Below, piece by piece: positions 25,212-32,231 of a stretch of DNA of 32,231 nt. The translations under genes were made by a program, and so were the position numbers. The notes beneath the pieces were generated by a model. The model ran no database searches. It saw nothing but the letters and a program-made list of their open reading frames with translations, and was not told where the DNA came from. This DNA comes from an uncultured Christensenella sp. (GTDB lineage Bacteria; Bacillota; Clostridia; Christensenellales; UBA1242), in assembly GCA_949290565.1 (NCBI GenBank), contig CASESH010000020.1:1-32231 (forward strand). Reading direction: 5' to 3'. Positions within the stretch are counted from its first letter, which is position 1. Each line of letters opens with the position of its first letter.

Positions 25212-25658
25212 ATGAATATTCAATCATTGAAACCTGCCGTAAATTCAAGATTTTCTCAGAAAAGACTTGGCCGCGGTATTGGCAGTGGAATTGGCAAGAC
25301 AAGTGGCAAAGGTCATAAAGGTCAAAATGCTAGAAGTGGTGGTGGTGTTCGTTTAGGTTTTGAAGGCGGGCAAATGCCTTTAATTAGAAAACTTCCTAGA
25401 CGTGGTTTCACTAATGCTGATTTTAAGAAAGTTTATTCTATTGTAAACCTCGCTGATCTTAACAAATTTGATGAAAATTCTGTTGTCGATGCAAAAAGTT
25501 TGGTAGAAAAAGGTATTCTTTCTAAGGTCGAAAAATATGGTGTCAAGGTTCTTGGCAACGGCAAACTTGAAAAACCTTTGACCGTTAAGGCTAACAAGTT
25601 TAGTCAGTCTGCTAAAAAGAAAATTTTGAAAATTAAAGGTACCGTTGAGGAGGTATAA
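25212..25658 (+). CDS. rplO: 50S ribosomal protein L15
   Basis: 148 residues with the Gly/Arg-rich N-terminal part ([20 protein letters not shown]), then [15 protein letters not shown], all typical of uL15. AAAGGAG precedes the ATG. The last codons contain GAGGAGG for secY, and the stop shares a base with the secY ATG. Confidence 0.99.
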   Translation: MNIQSLKPAVNSRFSQKRLGRGIGSGIGKTSGKGHKGQNARSGGGVRLGFEGGQMPLIRKLPRRGFTNADFKKVYSIVNLADLNKFDENSVVDAKSLVEKGILSKVEKYGVKVLGNGKLEKPLTVKANKFSQSAKKKILKIKGTVEEV

Positions 25659-26962
25659 TGTTTAAAACTCTTAAAGAAGCATTTAAAATTAAAGACATAA
25701 GAAGAAAAATCCTAATTACTTTATTTTTGTTGCTTGTTTATAGAATTGGTTGTTGGTTACCTGCCCCAGGTATTGTTTTAGATACTTATGCTGGTGCTGT
25801 TGAGTCTGGTGGTGATTTTATTTCTATCATCAGTGCTGTTAGCGGTAGCGCTCTTGCTAATGGTGCAATCTTGGCGCTTGGTGTTGTTCCTTATATCAAT
25901 GCATCTATTATAATTCAGTTATTAGCCTACGCAATCCCATCTCTCGAAAGACTTTCTAAGCAAGGAGAAGAAGGTAAAAAGAAAATTAGTCTTTATACTA
26001 GAATTGCTGCTCTTATTCTTGCTATTGTTCAAAGTGTAGGTATAGTTGTTGGATTTGGAGTCGATAAACTTGATACTGCAATATTTTTTGGTTCAACTGC
26101 TTTGACTGCTGTTTTAGTTGTTTGTATCTTAGTTGCTGGTGCTATGTTTACCGTTTGGCTTGGTGAAAAAATTACCGCTTTGGGTATTGGAAACGGTTTG
26201 TCTTTGCTCATCTTTGTTGGTTTGCTTTCTTCTGCTGGTCAAGCAATCTTTAACAATATAGCAGGTATCAGTTCTACTAATTTAGAAAATATTTGGATTT
26301 TGCTTATCTTTATTGCTGCTCTTATTTTGATTTTTGGTTTTATTGTTTTTATCGATAGTTCAGAACGAAAGGTCCCTGTACAATATGCTAAACAAATTAA
26401 GGGTAGAAAAATGTATGGTGGTCAAAATACAAATATTCCTATTAAAATTAACGCCTCAGGTGTTATGCCTATCATTTTTGCTACTGCAATTATAAGTTTC
26501 CCTCAACTTATTATGAGTATATTTTGGTATAGTACAGAGGAGGGAAGTGCTTATATGTGGTATCAGCAACATTTAGGTGCTGGGACATGGTCATACACAG
26601 TTTTTGTTGCTCTTTTAATTTTATTATTCTCTTATTTTTATTCTCAAATAAGTTTCAATCCGGAAGATGTTTCAAGACAAATTCAGCAAAATGGTGGTTT
26701 CATTCCTGGTTATCGTCCTGGAAAACCTACTGCTGACTATTTGAAAAAGGTCTCAAATAGAATTACTCTTTGGGGTGCTATCTTTTTGGCTTTTATTGCG
26801 TTAGTTCCTAATATCATCTTTACGTTAATTGGAAGTTCTGGTTCACTTATTAATGCTTTTAGTTCCACCGGTCTTTTAATTGTTGTTTCGGTTGCACTAG
26901 AATTAGACAAGCAACTTGACGCTCAATTACTTATGAGAAATTATAAGGGATTTTTAAAATAA
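25658..26962 (+). CDS. secY: Protein translocase subunit SecY
   Basis: 434 residues, about ten hydrophobic membrane segments, and the family sequences YRIGCWLPAPGIV (TM1), GVVPYINASIIIQLLAYAIP (plug/TM2 region), RKVPVQYAKQIKGRKMYGGQ (cytoplasmic loop) and FNPEDVSRQIQQNGGFIPGY. It forms the channel of the Sec translocon with SecE and SecG encoded elsewhere. It overlaps rplO by one base (TAATG), so translation is coupled. Confidence 0.99.
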   Translation: MFKTLKEAFKIKDIRRKILITLFLLLVYRIGCWLPAPGIVLDTYAGAVESGGDFISIISAVSGSALANGAILALGVVPYINASIIIQLLAYAIPSLERLSKQGEEGKKKISLYTRIAALILAIVQSVGIVVGFGVDKLDTAIFFGSTALTAVLVVCILVAGAMFTVWLGEKITALGIGNGLSLLIFVGLLSSAGQAIFNNIAGISSTNLENIWILLIFIAALILIFGFIVFIDSSERKVPVQYAKQIKGRKMYGGQNTNIPIKINASGVMPIIFATAIISFPQLIMSIFWYSTEEGSAYMWYQQHLGAGTWSYTVFVALLILLFSYFYSQISFNPEDVSRQIQQNGGFIPGYRPGKPTADYLKKVSNRITLWGAIFLAFIALVPNIIFTLIGSSGSLINAFSSTGLLIVVSVALELDKQLDAQLLMRNYKGFLK

Positions 26963-26972
26963 GGAGTTTTAG

Positions 26973-27599
26973 ATGAAGATTGTTTTACTTGGCCCACCAG
27001 GCAGTGGTAAAGGTACTCAGGCCGAACTAATTTGTTCAAAATATAATCTACCACATATTTCAACAGGTGATATTTTTAGAAGCAACATTGCTAATAAAAC
27101 TCAACTTGGTTTAAAGGTTAAACAATATATTGATAGTGGTTCTCTTGTTCCTGATGAACTTACTATCTCAATAGTTAAAGATAGACTTAGTCAAGATGAT
27201 TGCAAAAATGGTTTCGTTTTAGACGGCTTTCCAAGAGTTCTAAATCAGGCTAAACAACTTGATTCTTTTGTTAAGATTGATAAGGCAATTATGATTGATT
27301 TAAGTGATGATGAAATCATTAACCGTTTATCTAAAAGAAGAATGTGTAAAAAGTGTTCAAATCCTACTCATTTAGATTGGCTGGTTGATGGTAAATGTGA
27401 AAAGTGTGGAGGCGAAGTTTACATTAGAAATGATGATAGTCCTGAAACAATTAAGGCAAGGCTTGAAAAACAAAAACTTCCACAAGATGTTATTGATTTT
27501 TATGTAGAAAAGGGTTTATTTGTTAAAATAAATTCTTTATCTACAAAGCAAGAGACTTTTATTGAAGTTGACAAAATTCTTAAAAGTTTAGTAAAATAA
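26973..27599 (+). CDS. adk: Adenylate kinase with zinc-binding LID
   Basis: 208 residues. P-loop GPPGSGKGTQ (7-16), the AMP-binding segment HISTGDIFRS, and DGFPR are all present. The LID domain carries CKKC and CEKC separated by 13 residues, the four-cysteine zinc site of Gram-positive enzymes. It converts ATP + AMP to 2 ADP. It is slightly shorter than the common 214-217, mainly in the LID. AAGGAG precedes the ATG. Confidence 0.99.
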   Translation: MKIVLLGPPGSGKGTQAELICSKYNLPHISTGDIFRSNIANKTQLGLKVKQYIDSGSLVPDELTISIVKDRLSQDDCKNGFVLDGFPRVLNQAKQLDSFVKIDKAIMIDLSDDEIINRLSKRRMCKKCSNPTHLDWLVDGKCEKCGGEVYIRNDDSPETIKARLEKQKLPQDVIDFYVEKGLFVKINSLSTKQETFIEVDKILKSLVK

Positions 27600-27609
27600 A
27601 GGCGATAAA

Positions 27610-28344
27610 ATGATTAAAATAAAAACTGAAAAAGAGATTGAGTTGTTAAGAATTGCTGGTAAAATTACAAGAGAAACTTTACTTGAAATTGAAAAATTTG
27701 TAAAACCCGGAGTTACTACTAAACAACTTGACAAAATTGCTCACGATTTTATTTTAAAAAATAATGCTACTCCTTCATTTTTGCACTATGATGGTTTTCC
27801 TGCCTCCATTTGTGCGTCTGTTAATGATGTGGTAGTTCACGGATTCCCTGATGACAGGCCTTTACAGGAAGGCGATATTCTAAGCGTTGATGTCGGGGCT
27901 TGTTATAAAGGTTATCATGGTGATAGTGCTAGAACTTTTCCGGTAGGAAAGATTGATAGCAAAAAACAGAAATTAATTGAAGTTACAAAACAAAGTTTCT
28001 TTGAAGGTATTAAAGGAATTAAGGCAGGTTGCACTGTTGGAGATATTTCCTCGCAAGTTCAAAATTACGTTGAAAAATTTGGTTTTGGAGTTGTTAGAGA
28101 TATGGTAGGCCACGGTGTCGGTAAAGAACTTCACGAAGATCCGGCAGTTCCTAATTATGGTTATGCTGGATTAGGACCTAAGTTAAAGGCAAATATGGTA
28201 ATTGCAATTGAACCTATGGTCAATATGGGCAGTTACGATATTACTATAAGAGGTTGGTCGGTCAAAACTAGTGACGGTTTGCCTTCCGCTCACTATGAAA
28301 ACACTGTTCTTATTACAGACAATGGGGTGGAGATTTTGACCTAA
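27610..28344 (+). CDS. map: Methionine aminopeptidase, type I
   Basis: 244 residues. The five metal ligands can be read: D94 and D105 (SVDVGACYKGYHGDSART), H168 (GHGVGKELHEDP), E201 (AIEPMV) and the final Glu in HYENTVLI; H77 in VVHGFP is the conserved substrate-site histidine. It removes initiator Met from nascent chains. It sits between adk and the KOW gene as in Bacillus. The ribosome binding site (AAAGGCGA) is weaker than its neighbours'. Confidence 0.99.
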   Translation: MIKIKTEKEIELLRIAGKITRETLLEIEKFVKPGVTTKQLDKIAHDFILKNNATPSFLHYDGFPASICASVNDVVVHGFPDDRPLQEGDILSVDVGACYKGYHGDSARTFPVGKIDSKKQKLIEVTKQSFFEGIKGIKAGCTVGDISSQVQNYVEKFGFGVVRDMVGHGVGKELHEDPAVPNYGYAGLGPKLKANMVIAIEPMVNMGSYDITIRGWSVKTSDGLPSAHYENTVLITDNGVEILT

Positions 28345-28357
28345 AAAGGAGAAAATT

Positions 28358-28612
28358 GTGCTTGGTGTTGGAAGTGTTGTTTGTTCTATTAAGGGCCATG
28401 ACTTTGGAAGATTTTATGTGATTTTAAAGATTGACGGCGAGTTTGCTTATCTTTGCGATGGCAAGTATAGAACTTTAAGCAAATTAAAGAAAAAAAGAAT
28501 TAAACACTTAAAAGATACTTATAACACTTGTCTTGTCGATGATTTTTCTAAGTTGCACGATTTCCAAATCGCTACTATGCTTAAAAATGTTATCAATATG
28601 CACAAAAAATAG
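28358..28612 (+). CDS. KOW-domain RNA-binding protein (L14e-like)
   Basis: 84 residues starting at GTG (28358), 6 bases after AAAAGGAG. VGSVVCSIKGHDFGRFYVIL is a KOW motif of the eukaryotic-type L14e/L6e class. A gene of this type lies between map and infA in many Bacillota (ybzG position in B. subtilis). The lysine-rich middle (LKKKRIKHLK) supports RNA binding. Its exact role on the ribosome is not known to me. Confidence 0.88.
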   Translation: MLGVGSVVCSIKGHDFGRFYVILKIDGEFAYLCDGKYRTLSKLKKKRIKHLKDTYNTCLVDDFSKLHDFQIATMLKNVINMHKK

Positions 28613-28640
28613 TTTTTTTTATTGAAAAAAAGGAGTTTTT

Positions 28641-28865
28641 ATGCCAAAATCAGATTGTTTGGAAACAGAAGGTGTCGTTGTTGAGGTTTTACCTAATGCT
28701 ACTTTTAAGGTTAAACTTCAAAATGGGCATATTATTACTTGCTACATTTCTGGTAAACTTAGAATGAACTTTATCAAAATTCTAGCCGGAGATGCTGTTA
28801 AGGTTGAAATGAGCCCTTATGATTTGACTAAGGGTAGAATTACTTGGAGAAGTAAATCAAATTAA
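28641..28865 (+). CDS. infA: Translation initiation factor IF-1
   Basis: 74 residues, an S1-type OB fold. It starts [20 protein letters not shown], with [20 protein letters not shown] and the closing [14 protein letters not shown], all diagnostic. IF-1 blocks the 30S A site during initiation. AAAAGGAG precedes the ATG. The third to sixth residues (KSDCLE) differ from the common KDDVIE. Confidence 0.98.
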   Translation: MPKSDCLETEGVVVEVLPNATFKVKLQNGHIITCYISGKLRMNFIKILAGDAVKVEMSPYDLTKGRITWRSKSN

Positions 28866-28893
28866 TTTAACTATATGACAAGGAGATTTTAAA

Positions 28894-29007
28894 ATGAAAG
28901 TTAGACCATCTGTTAAACCTATTTGTGATAAATGTAAGGTTATTAAAAGAGAAGGAAAAGTTATGGTTATATGCCCAAATAAAAAGCATAAACAAACCCA
29001 AGGTTAG
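28894..29007 (+). CDS. rpmJ: 50S ribosomal protein L36 (zinc form)
   Basis: 37 residues beginning [20 protein letters not shown], with the zinc ligands C11, C14, C27 and H32, so this is the zinc-containing form. AAGGAG lies 9 bases before the ATG. It is short but unmistakable and sits between infA and rpsM as expected. A structured noncoding gap follows. Confidence 0.98.
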   Translation: MKVRPSVKPICDKCKVIKREGKVMVICPNKKHKQTQG

Positions 29008-29118
29008 AAAATTACACATTATGGCGGCTGTTTTACCTTCGCTCATTTTTTGCGTTTGTAAAATTCATAATGTGAGATATATATTTTTTATTTAATTTTA
29101 TTTTATGGAGGAATGAAT
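29008..29118 (+). promoter_or_regulatory. Structured gap before rpsM (candidate alpha-operon leader element)
   Basis: CACATTATG (29015-29023) pairs perfectly with CATAATGTG (29066-29074). Inside it GTTTTAC pairs with GTAAAAT (29030-29036, 29058-29064), and CGC/GCG closes an apical loop. The side CCTTC at 29036-29040 could also pair with the rpsM GGAGG at 29107-29111. No T run follows directly, so translational control is more likely than termination. In E. coli this position (before rpsM) is the S4 repression site; rpsD is encoded downstream here. Confidence 0.55.
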
Positions 29119-29487
29119 ATGGCTCGTATCGCTGGTGTTGATTTACCTAACGATAAAAGACTTGAAATCGGTCTTACTTATATTAAAGGTATCGGCAGAG
29201 TTACAAGTAATAAAATTTTAAAAGAAACTAAAATCAGTCCTGATATTCGCGTCAAAGATTTGAGCGAAGACCAAGTCGCTTTGCTTAGAAATTATATCGA
29301 AAAAAATCTTGTTGTTGAGGGTGATTTAACAAGAGAAGTTTCTCTTAACATCAAGGCTTTATCTGAGATTGGTTGTTATAGAGGTGTTAGACATCGTAAA
29401 GGTTTGCCTGTTAGAGGTCAAAGCACTAAACAAAACGCTAGAACTAGAAAAGGTCCAAAAAGGACTGTTGCTAAGAAAAAGAAATAG
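29119..29487 (+). CDS. rpsM: 30S ribosomal protein S13
   Basis: 122 residues starting [20 protein letters not shown], with the helix-hairpin-helix region and the basic tail [20 protein letters not shown] that reaches the P-site tRNA. The start at 29119 is 7 bases after GGAGG (29107-29111); the in-frame ATG at 29113 is one base from that site and is rejected. Confidence 0.99.
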   Translation: MARIAGVDLPNDKRLEIGLTYIKGIGRVTSNKILKETKISPDIRVKDLSEDQVALLRNYIEKNLVVEGDLTREVSLNIKALSEIGCYRGVRHRKGLPVRGQSTKQNARTRKGPKRTVAKKKK

Positions 29488-29508
29488 TAGGGGGTAGTAA
29501 TTTACATT

Positions 29509-29898
29509 ATGGCTAATAAAAAAGTTGTTAGAAAGAAAAAACAAACTAAAAATATTGATAAGGGTGCTGTTCATATTCAAGCATCATTCAATAATACTCT
29601 TGTAACATTTACTGACCTTGCTGGTAACACTCTCTCTTGGTCTAGTGCTGGTTCACTAGGGTTTAGAGGCGCAAGAAAAAGCACTCCTTTTGCTGCTCAA
29701 CAGGCTGTCGAAGTTGCTGCTAAACTTGCAAAAGAACAAGGTTTAAAATCAGTCGAAGTTTATGTTAAAGGACCTGGCAATGGTAGAGAGGCTGCTATTA
29801 GGGCTCTTGGAACTGCTGAGTTAAACGTTACTAAAATTAGTGATGTTTCTCCTATTCCTCATAATGGTTGCCGTCCTCCTAAGAAGAGAAGAATTTAA
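29509..29898 (+). CDS. rpsK: 30S ribosomal protein S11
   Basis: 129 residues with [40 protein letters not shown] and the C-terminal [16 protein letters not shown] of uS11. The ribosome binding site is unusual: the only G-rich element, AGGGGGT, ends about 13 bases before the ATG, further than elsewhere in the operon, although only 21 bp separate the gene from rpsM. Confidence 0.99.
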   Translation: MANKKVVRKKKQTKNIDKGAVHIQASFNNTLVTFTDLAGNTLSWSSAGSLGFRGARKSTPFAAQQAVEVAAKLAKEQGLKSVEVYVKGPGNGREAAIRALGTAELNVTKISDVSPIPHNGCRPPKKRRI

Positions 29899-29913
29899 GA
29901 GGAGATATTGAAT

Positions 29914-30534
29914 ATGGCAAAATATGTTGATGCAGATTGCAGACTTTGTAGAAGGGAAGGTTGTAAACTTTTCTTAAAAGGAGATAGATGTGTCTCTCCA
30001 AAGTGTGCTATGGAAAAAAGACCTGTTGTTCCTGGACAACACGGTTTGGGTAGAAAAAAAATTACCGATTATGGTTTACAATTAAGAGAAAAGCAAAAAG
30101 TTAAGAGGGCTTATGGACTTCTTGAAAAACAGTTTAGAGGTTACTTTGAAAAGGCTAACCATATGAAAGGTGTTGTCGGTGAAAATATGCTCAGCCTTCT
30201 TGAAAGAAGACTCGACAATGTTATTTATAGAATGGGCATTGGCGATAGTAGAAGTGAGAGTAGACAAATCGTCAATCACGGACATATTTGTGTAAATGGT
30301 AAAGTCGTTAATATTCCTTCTTATAGCGTTAAGGTTGGAGATGTCATTTCTGTTAAGGATAGTAAAAAAGATTTGGAAAAGTTTAAACAACTTAAAGATA
30401 TTAAGTTAGTTACTCCTAAATGGTTAGAATTTAACAATAACTCTTTATCTGGTAAGATTATTGCTTTGCCTAAAAGAGATGATATTGACTTAAATATTCA
30501 AGAACACATGATTATCGAGTTGTATTCAAGGTAA
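29914..30534 (+). CDS. rpsD: 30S ribosomal protein S4 (zinc-binding type)
   Basis: 206 residues. The N-terminus [20 protein letters not shown] and [10 protein letters not shown] holds four or more cysteines able to form a zinc site, found in the C+ form of uS4. The S4 RNA-binding domain is at about 95-155 ([20 protein letters not shown], then HGHICVNGK). The ATG at 29914 follows GAGGAG (29899-29904); a TTG at 29908 is too close to it. In this location uS4 could autoregulate through the element at 29008. Confidence 0.98.
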   Translation: MAKYVDADCRLCRREGCKLFLKGDRCVSPKCAMEKRPVVPGQHGLGRKKITDYGLQLREKQKVKRAYGLLEKQFRGYFEKANHMKGVVGENMLSLLERRLDNVIYRMGIGDSRSESRQIVNHGHICVNGKVVNIPSYSVKVGDVISVKDSKKDLEKFKQLKDIKLVTPKWLEFNNNSLSGKIIALPKRDDIDLNIQEHMIIELYSR

Positions 30535-30548
30535 GGAGGAAATTTTCT

Positions 30549-31502
30549 ATGATGCAAATTGAAAAACCTAATGTCTATGTTAATGAAAAAGAGGACAAAA
30601 GTTGTGCTACTTTCGTTGTCGAACCTCTCGAAAAGGGTTTTGGTATTACTATTGGTAACAGTTTAAGGAGAACTTTGCTTGGTTCTATGCCTGGTGCTGC
30701 CATCATCGCTATTAAAATTGATGGCGTTATGCATGAGTTTTCTAGTATTCCGGGTGTTGCAGAAGATGTCACTGATATAGTTCTTAACTTAAAGGGTGTC
30801 GCTGTTAGAACTAGTGTGTTAGATGAGGACTTTACTACTGTTGTTTACCTTAATAAGAAAGGTGCTGGTGAAGTTTTTGCTTCTGATATTCAAGTTAATG
30901 ACCAAGTCGAAATCCTTAATCCTGAACTTAAAATTTGTACTCTCGATGATAATGCTGAACTTAATATGGAAATTATTATAGGTCGTGGTAGAGGTTATAA
31001 TATCGCTCAAAGAAATAAAAGAGATGATTATCCTATCGGTTATATCTTTATAGATTCTATTTTCACTCCTGTTAAGGCTGTCAGTTATAAAGTTGAAAGT
31101 ACTCGTGTAGGTCATTCAATTGATTTTGACAAACTTACTCTTGATGTTTCTACTAACGGGACTATGAGCGCTAAGGAAGTTGTTAGTCTTGCTTCTAAAA
31201 TTATTGAGGACCATATTCATCTTCTTGTTGATATGGTTGACTACATGAATGATGTCGATATTCTTGTTTCTCACGAAGAAGACAAGCCTGTTAAGGTTAT
31301 GGAAATGTCTATTGAAGATATGGACCTTTCAGTTAGAAGTTATAACTGTTTAAAGAGAGCTAATATTAATACTATTGAAGATTTGACTAAAAAGTCTAAG
31401 GAAGATATGCTTAAAGTTAGAAATTTAGGTCTTAAATCATTAGAGGAAGTTATTAATAAACTCGAAAGTATGGGATTATCTTTAAGAAATGATGAAGATT
31501 AA
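30549..31502 (+). CDS. rpoA: RNA polymerase subunit alpha
   Basis: 317 residues. The N-terminal assembly domain contains EPLEKGFGITIGNSLRRTLL and the GAAIIAIKIDGVMHEFS region. The C-terminal domain, from about 250, has VRSYNCLKRANINTIEDLT and VRNLGLKSLEEV, which contact UP elements and activators. The start MMQIEKP aligns with the common MxxIEKP beginning, so the first of two ATGs (30549) is chosen; AAGGAGG lies 9 bases upstream. Confidence 0.99.
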   Translation: MMQIEKPNVYVNEKEDKSCATFVVEPLEKGFGITIGNSLRRTLLGSMPGAAIIAIKIDGVMHEFSSIPGVAEDVTDIVLNLKGVAVRTSVLDEDFTTVVYLNKKGAGEVFASDIQVNDQVEILNPELKICTLDDNAELNMEIIIGRGRGYNIAQRNKRDDYPIGYIFIDSIFTPVKAVSYKVESTRVGHSIDFDKLTLDVSTNGTMSAKEVVSLASKIIEDHIHLLVDMVDYMNDVDILVSHEEDKPVKVMEMSIEDMDLSVRSYNCLKRANINTIEDLTKKSKEDMLKVRNLGLKSLEEVINKLESMGLSLRNDED

Positions 31503-31536
31503 TTCTATTTAAATTACATTTTTAAAGGAGAAAATT

Positions 31537-32049
31537 ATGGCTAAGGTTGCTAAATTAAATAGACCTACGAAAGAAAGATTAAGTTTACTTCGTAATCAAG
31601 CAAGTTCTCTTTTGTGGGATGGTAAGGTTACTACAACTTCTGCAAGGGCTAAGGCTCTTTCTAGTTACGCTGAAAAAATCTTAACTCTCGCTATTAAGAC
31701 TTACGAAGATACTATAAAAGTTATTAAAACTGAGGTCGATAGTAAGGGTGTTAAGGTTAAGAGAGAAGTCTTGAATGATGGCCCTAATAAACTTAAAGCA
31801 AGAAGAATTATTATGTCTAAACTTTTTGATAGACAGGAAGTTCGCCAACCTAAAGAATCTAAGGCAAGTTTTGTAGAAAGAACAAAAGATATTAATCATC
31901 CTTTAATTGAAAAAATATTTAATGTTTATGCTCCAAAATATGCTCAAAGAATTAAAGAAAAAGGTCAGGCTGGTGGTTATACAAGAGTTCTAAAAACTGC
32001 TATTAGACGTGGAGATGCTGCTCAACTTTCTTTGGTTGAATTAGTTTAA
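31537..32049 (+). CDS. rplQ: 50S ribosomal protein L17 with internal insertion
   Basis: 170 residues against about 115-130 in most bacteria. The N-terminal LNRPTKERLSLLRNQASSLL and the C-terminal GGYTRVLKTAIRRGDAAQLS are normal bL17. Between them, at about residues 58-115, there is a K/E/R-rich insertion (from KTEVDSKGVKVKRE to ASFVERTKDINHP). bL17 surrounds the tunnel exit. AAAGGAG precedes the ATG. It is the last gene of the superoperon, followed by a terminator. Confidence 0.97.
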   Translation: MAKVAKLNRPTKERLSLLRNQASSLLWDGKVTTTSARAKALSSYAEKILTLAIKTYEDTIKVIKTEVDSKGVKVKREVLNDGPNKLKARRIIMSKLFDRQEVRQPKESKASFVERTKDINHPLIEKIFNVYAPKYAQRIKEKGQAGGYTRVLKTAIRRGDAAQLSLVELV

Positions 32050-32056
32050 TTTTAAA

Positions 32057-32086
32057 AAACAAGTTCAAATAGGACTTGTTTTTTTA
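32057..32086 (+). terminator. Terminator of the S10-spc-alpha superoperon
   Basis: AAACAAGTTC (32057-32066) pairs with GGACTTGTTT (32072-32081, one G-U) around a 5-nt loop and ends in a T run, 8 bp after the rplQ stop. Confidence 0.9.
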
Positions 32087-32146
32087 TTGTAATATAAAAC
32101 CCCCAGATAGTCTGGGGGTTCGGTTTAGGTTTACCGATGAACAAAA

Positions 32147-32210
32147 TTTCTCCTTTTGTGTTAAACTTTTGTTTGTAGTCTAACAAAATTTGAAAACACA
32201 AAAGGAGAAA
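32147..32210 (+). promoter_or_regulatory. Inverted repeat sequestering the ribosome binding site of the ORF at 32213
   Basis: TTTCTCCTTTTGTGTT (32147-32162) and AACACAAAAGGAGAAA (32195-32210) are perfect 16-bp complements. The right arm contains AAAGGAG, the only ribosome binding site for the ATG at 32213. Inside the loop TTTTGTT and AACAAAA extend the hairpin. Translation should be shut off unless the structure is opened or transcription starts within it. Confidence 0.8.
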
Positions 32211-32212
32211 AA

Positions 32213-32231
32213 ATGTCTAAACAAGTAAACA
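32213..32231 (+). CDS. Start of an unidentified ORF (MSKQVN..., partial)
   Basis: Six codons are visible before the window ends. AAAGGAG lies about 5 bases upstream but inside a perfect inverted repeat. If the upstream hairpins are an IS200 left end, this would be the Y1 transposase TnpA, whose family members often begin with a short N-terminal stretch before a conserved region starting near residue 7-10; this cannot be tested from the sequence given. Confidence 0.5.

Larger units (their letters stand above)
32098..32231 (+). mobile_element. Possible left end of an IS200-type transposon (partial)
   Basis: A perfect GC-rich hairpin (AACCCCCAGA, loop TAG, TCTGGGGGTT, 32098-32120) stands out sharply from the AT-rich background. 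It is followed by a second structure that hides the ribosome binding site of an ORF beginning MSKQVN. IS200 left ends are known to carry a subterminal hairpin plus a stem-loop that sequesters the transposase ribosome binding site, so the layout fits. The ORF is cut off after six residues, so this is inference; an ordinary regulated gene is the alternative. The true left boundary is unknown. Confidence 0.4.

Noticed and set aside
28604..28640. A/T run between the KOW gene and infA as a terminator
   Set aside because: The stem would be only A-U pairs and infA must be transcribed with the operon; I see no support for a real stop.
29021..29095. 24-codon ATG frame in the gap between rpmJ and rpsM
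   Set aside because: The ATG lies within the perfect 9-bp stem and has no Shine-Dalgarno; the structure explains the sequence better than a leader peptide.

Overview
The window is a low-GC (roughly 30% by eye) bacterial chromosome segment. The complete S10-spc-alpha ribosomal superoperon in Bacillota order, AddAB instead of RecBCD, zinc-type S14, strong AGGAGG ribosome binding sites, a YugP-type protease and DUF1540-like Cys-rich proteins point to Bacillota, most likely an uncultured clostridial lineage. TGA is used as a stop (rplI, the SPFH gene), so the code looks standard. The lineage call is inference; no 16S or marker comparison could be run.

Layout. 1-220: 3' end of rplL (L7/L12) closed by an intrinsic terminator; rpoB does not follow. 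220-566: AT-rich noncoding DNA with a 12-bp tandem repeat. 567-3817: accessory genes on both strands (a two-module DUF1540-like protein, rplI, a membrane zinc protease of the YugP family, a 329-aa orphan, a 101-aa coiled-coil protein). 3877-10570: addB-addA, the two subunits of the double-strand-break helicase-nuclease. addB has no Shine-Dalgarno sequence and appears leaderless. 10650-12851: a 733-aa three-TM, long coiled-coil protein of unknown function. 13041-15170: divergent PRC-barrel and SPFH/zinc-ribbon genes. 15282-15701: a DUF1858 protein and a 56-aa nine-cysteine protein, closed by a strong terminator.

15894-32049: a near-consensus promoter, a 190-nt structured leader, then the ribosomal superoperon: rpsJ-rplC-rplD-rplW-rplB-rpsS-rplV-rpsC-rplP-rpmC-rpsQ-rplN-rplX-rplE-rpsN(type Z)-rpsH-rplF-rplR-rpsE-rpmD-rplO-secY-adk-map-(KOW protein)-infA-rpmJ-[structured gap]-rpsM-rpsK-rpsD-rpoA-rplQ. 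Genes are packed 0-30 bp apart, three junctions share a TAATG stop/start, and the only notable internal gap (29008-29118) can fold into a stem-loop just ahead of the alpha-operon genes. L24, S5 and L17 are longer than is usual for their families.

32057-32231: the superoperon terminator, then a GC-rich perfect hairpin and a 16-bp perfect inverted repeat that buries the ribosome binding site of an ORF beginning at 32213 (MSKQVN...). This resembles the left end of an IS200-type transposon, but the window ends before the ORF can be identified.

I found no unmistakably new multi-gene system. The strongest leads are the two structured leaders (rpsJ and rpsM), the SD-sequestering structure at the right edge, two apparently leaderless genes, an AddB that has lost its Walker A motif, and the 733-aa membrane coiled-coil protein.
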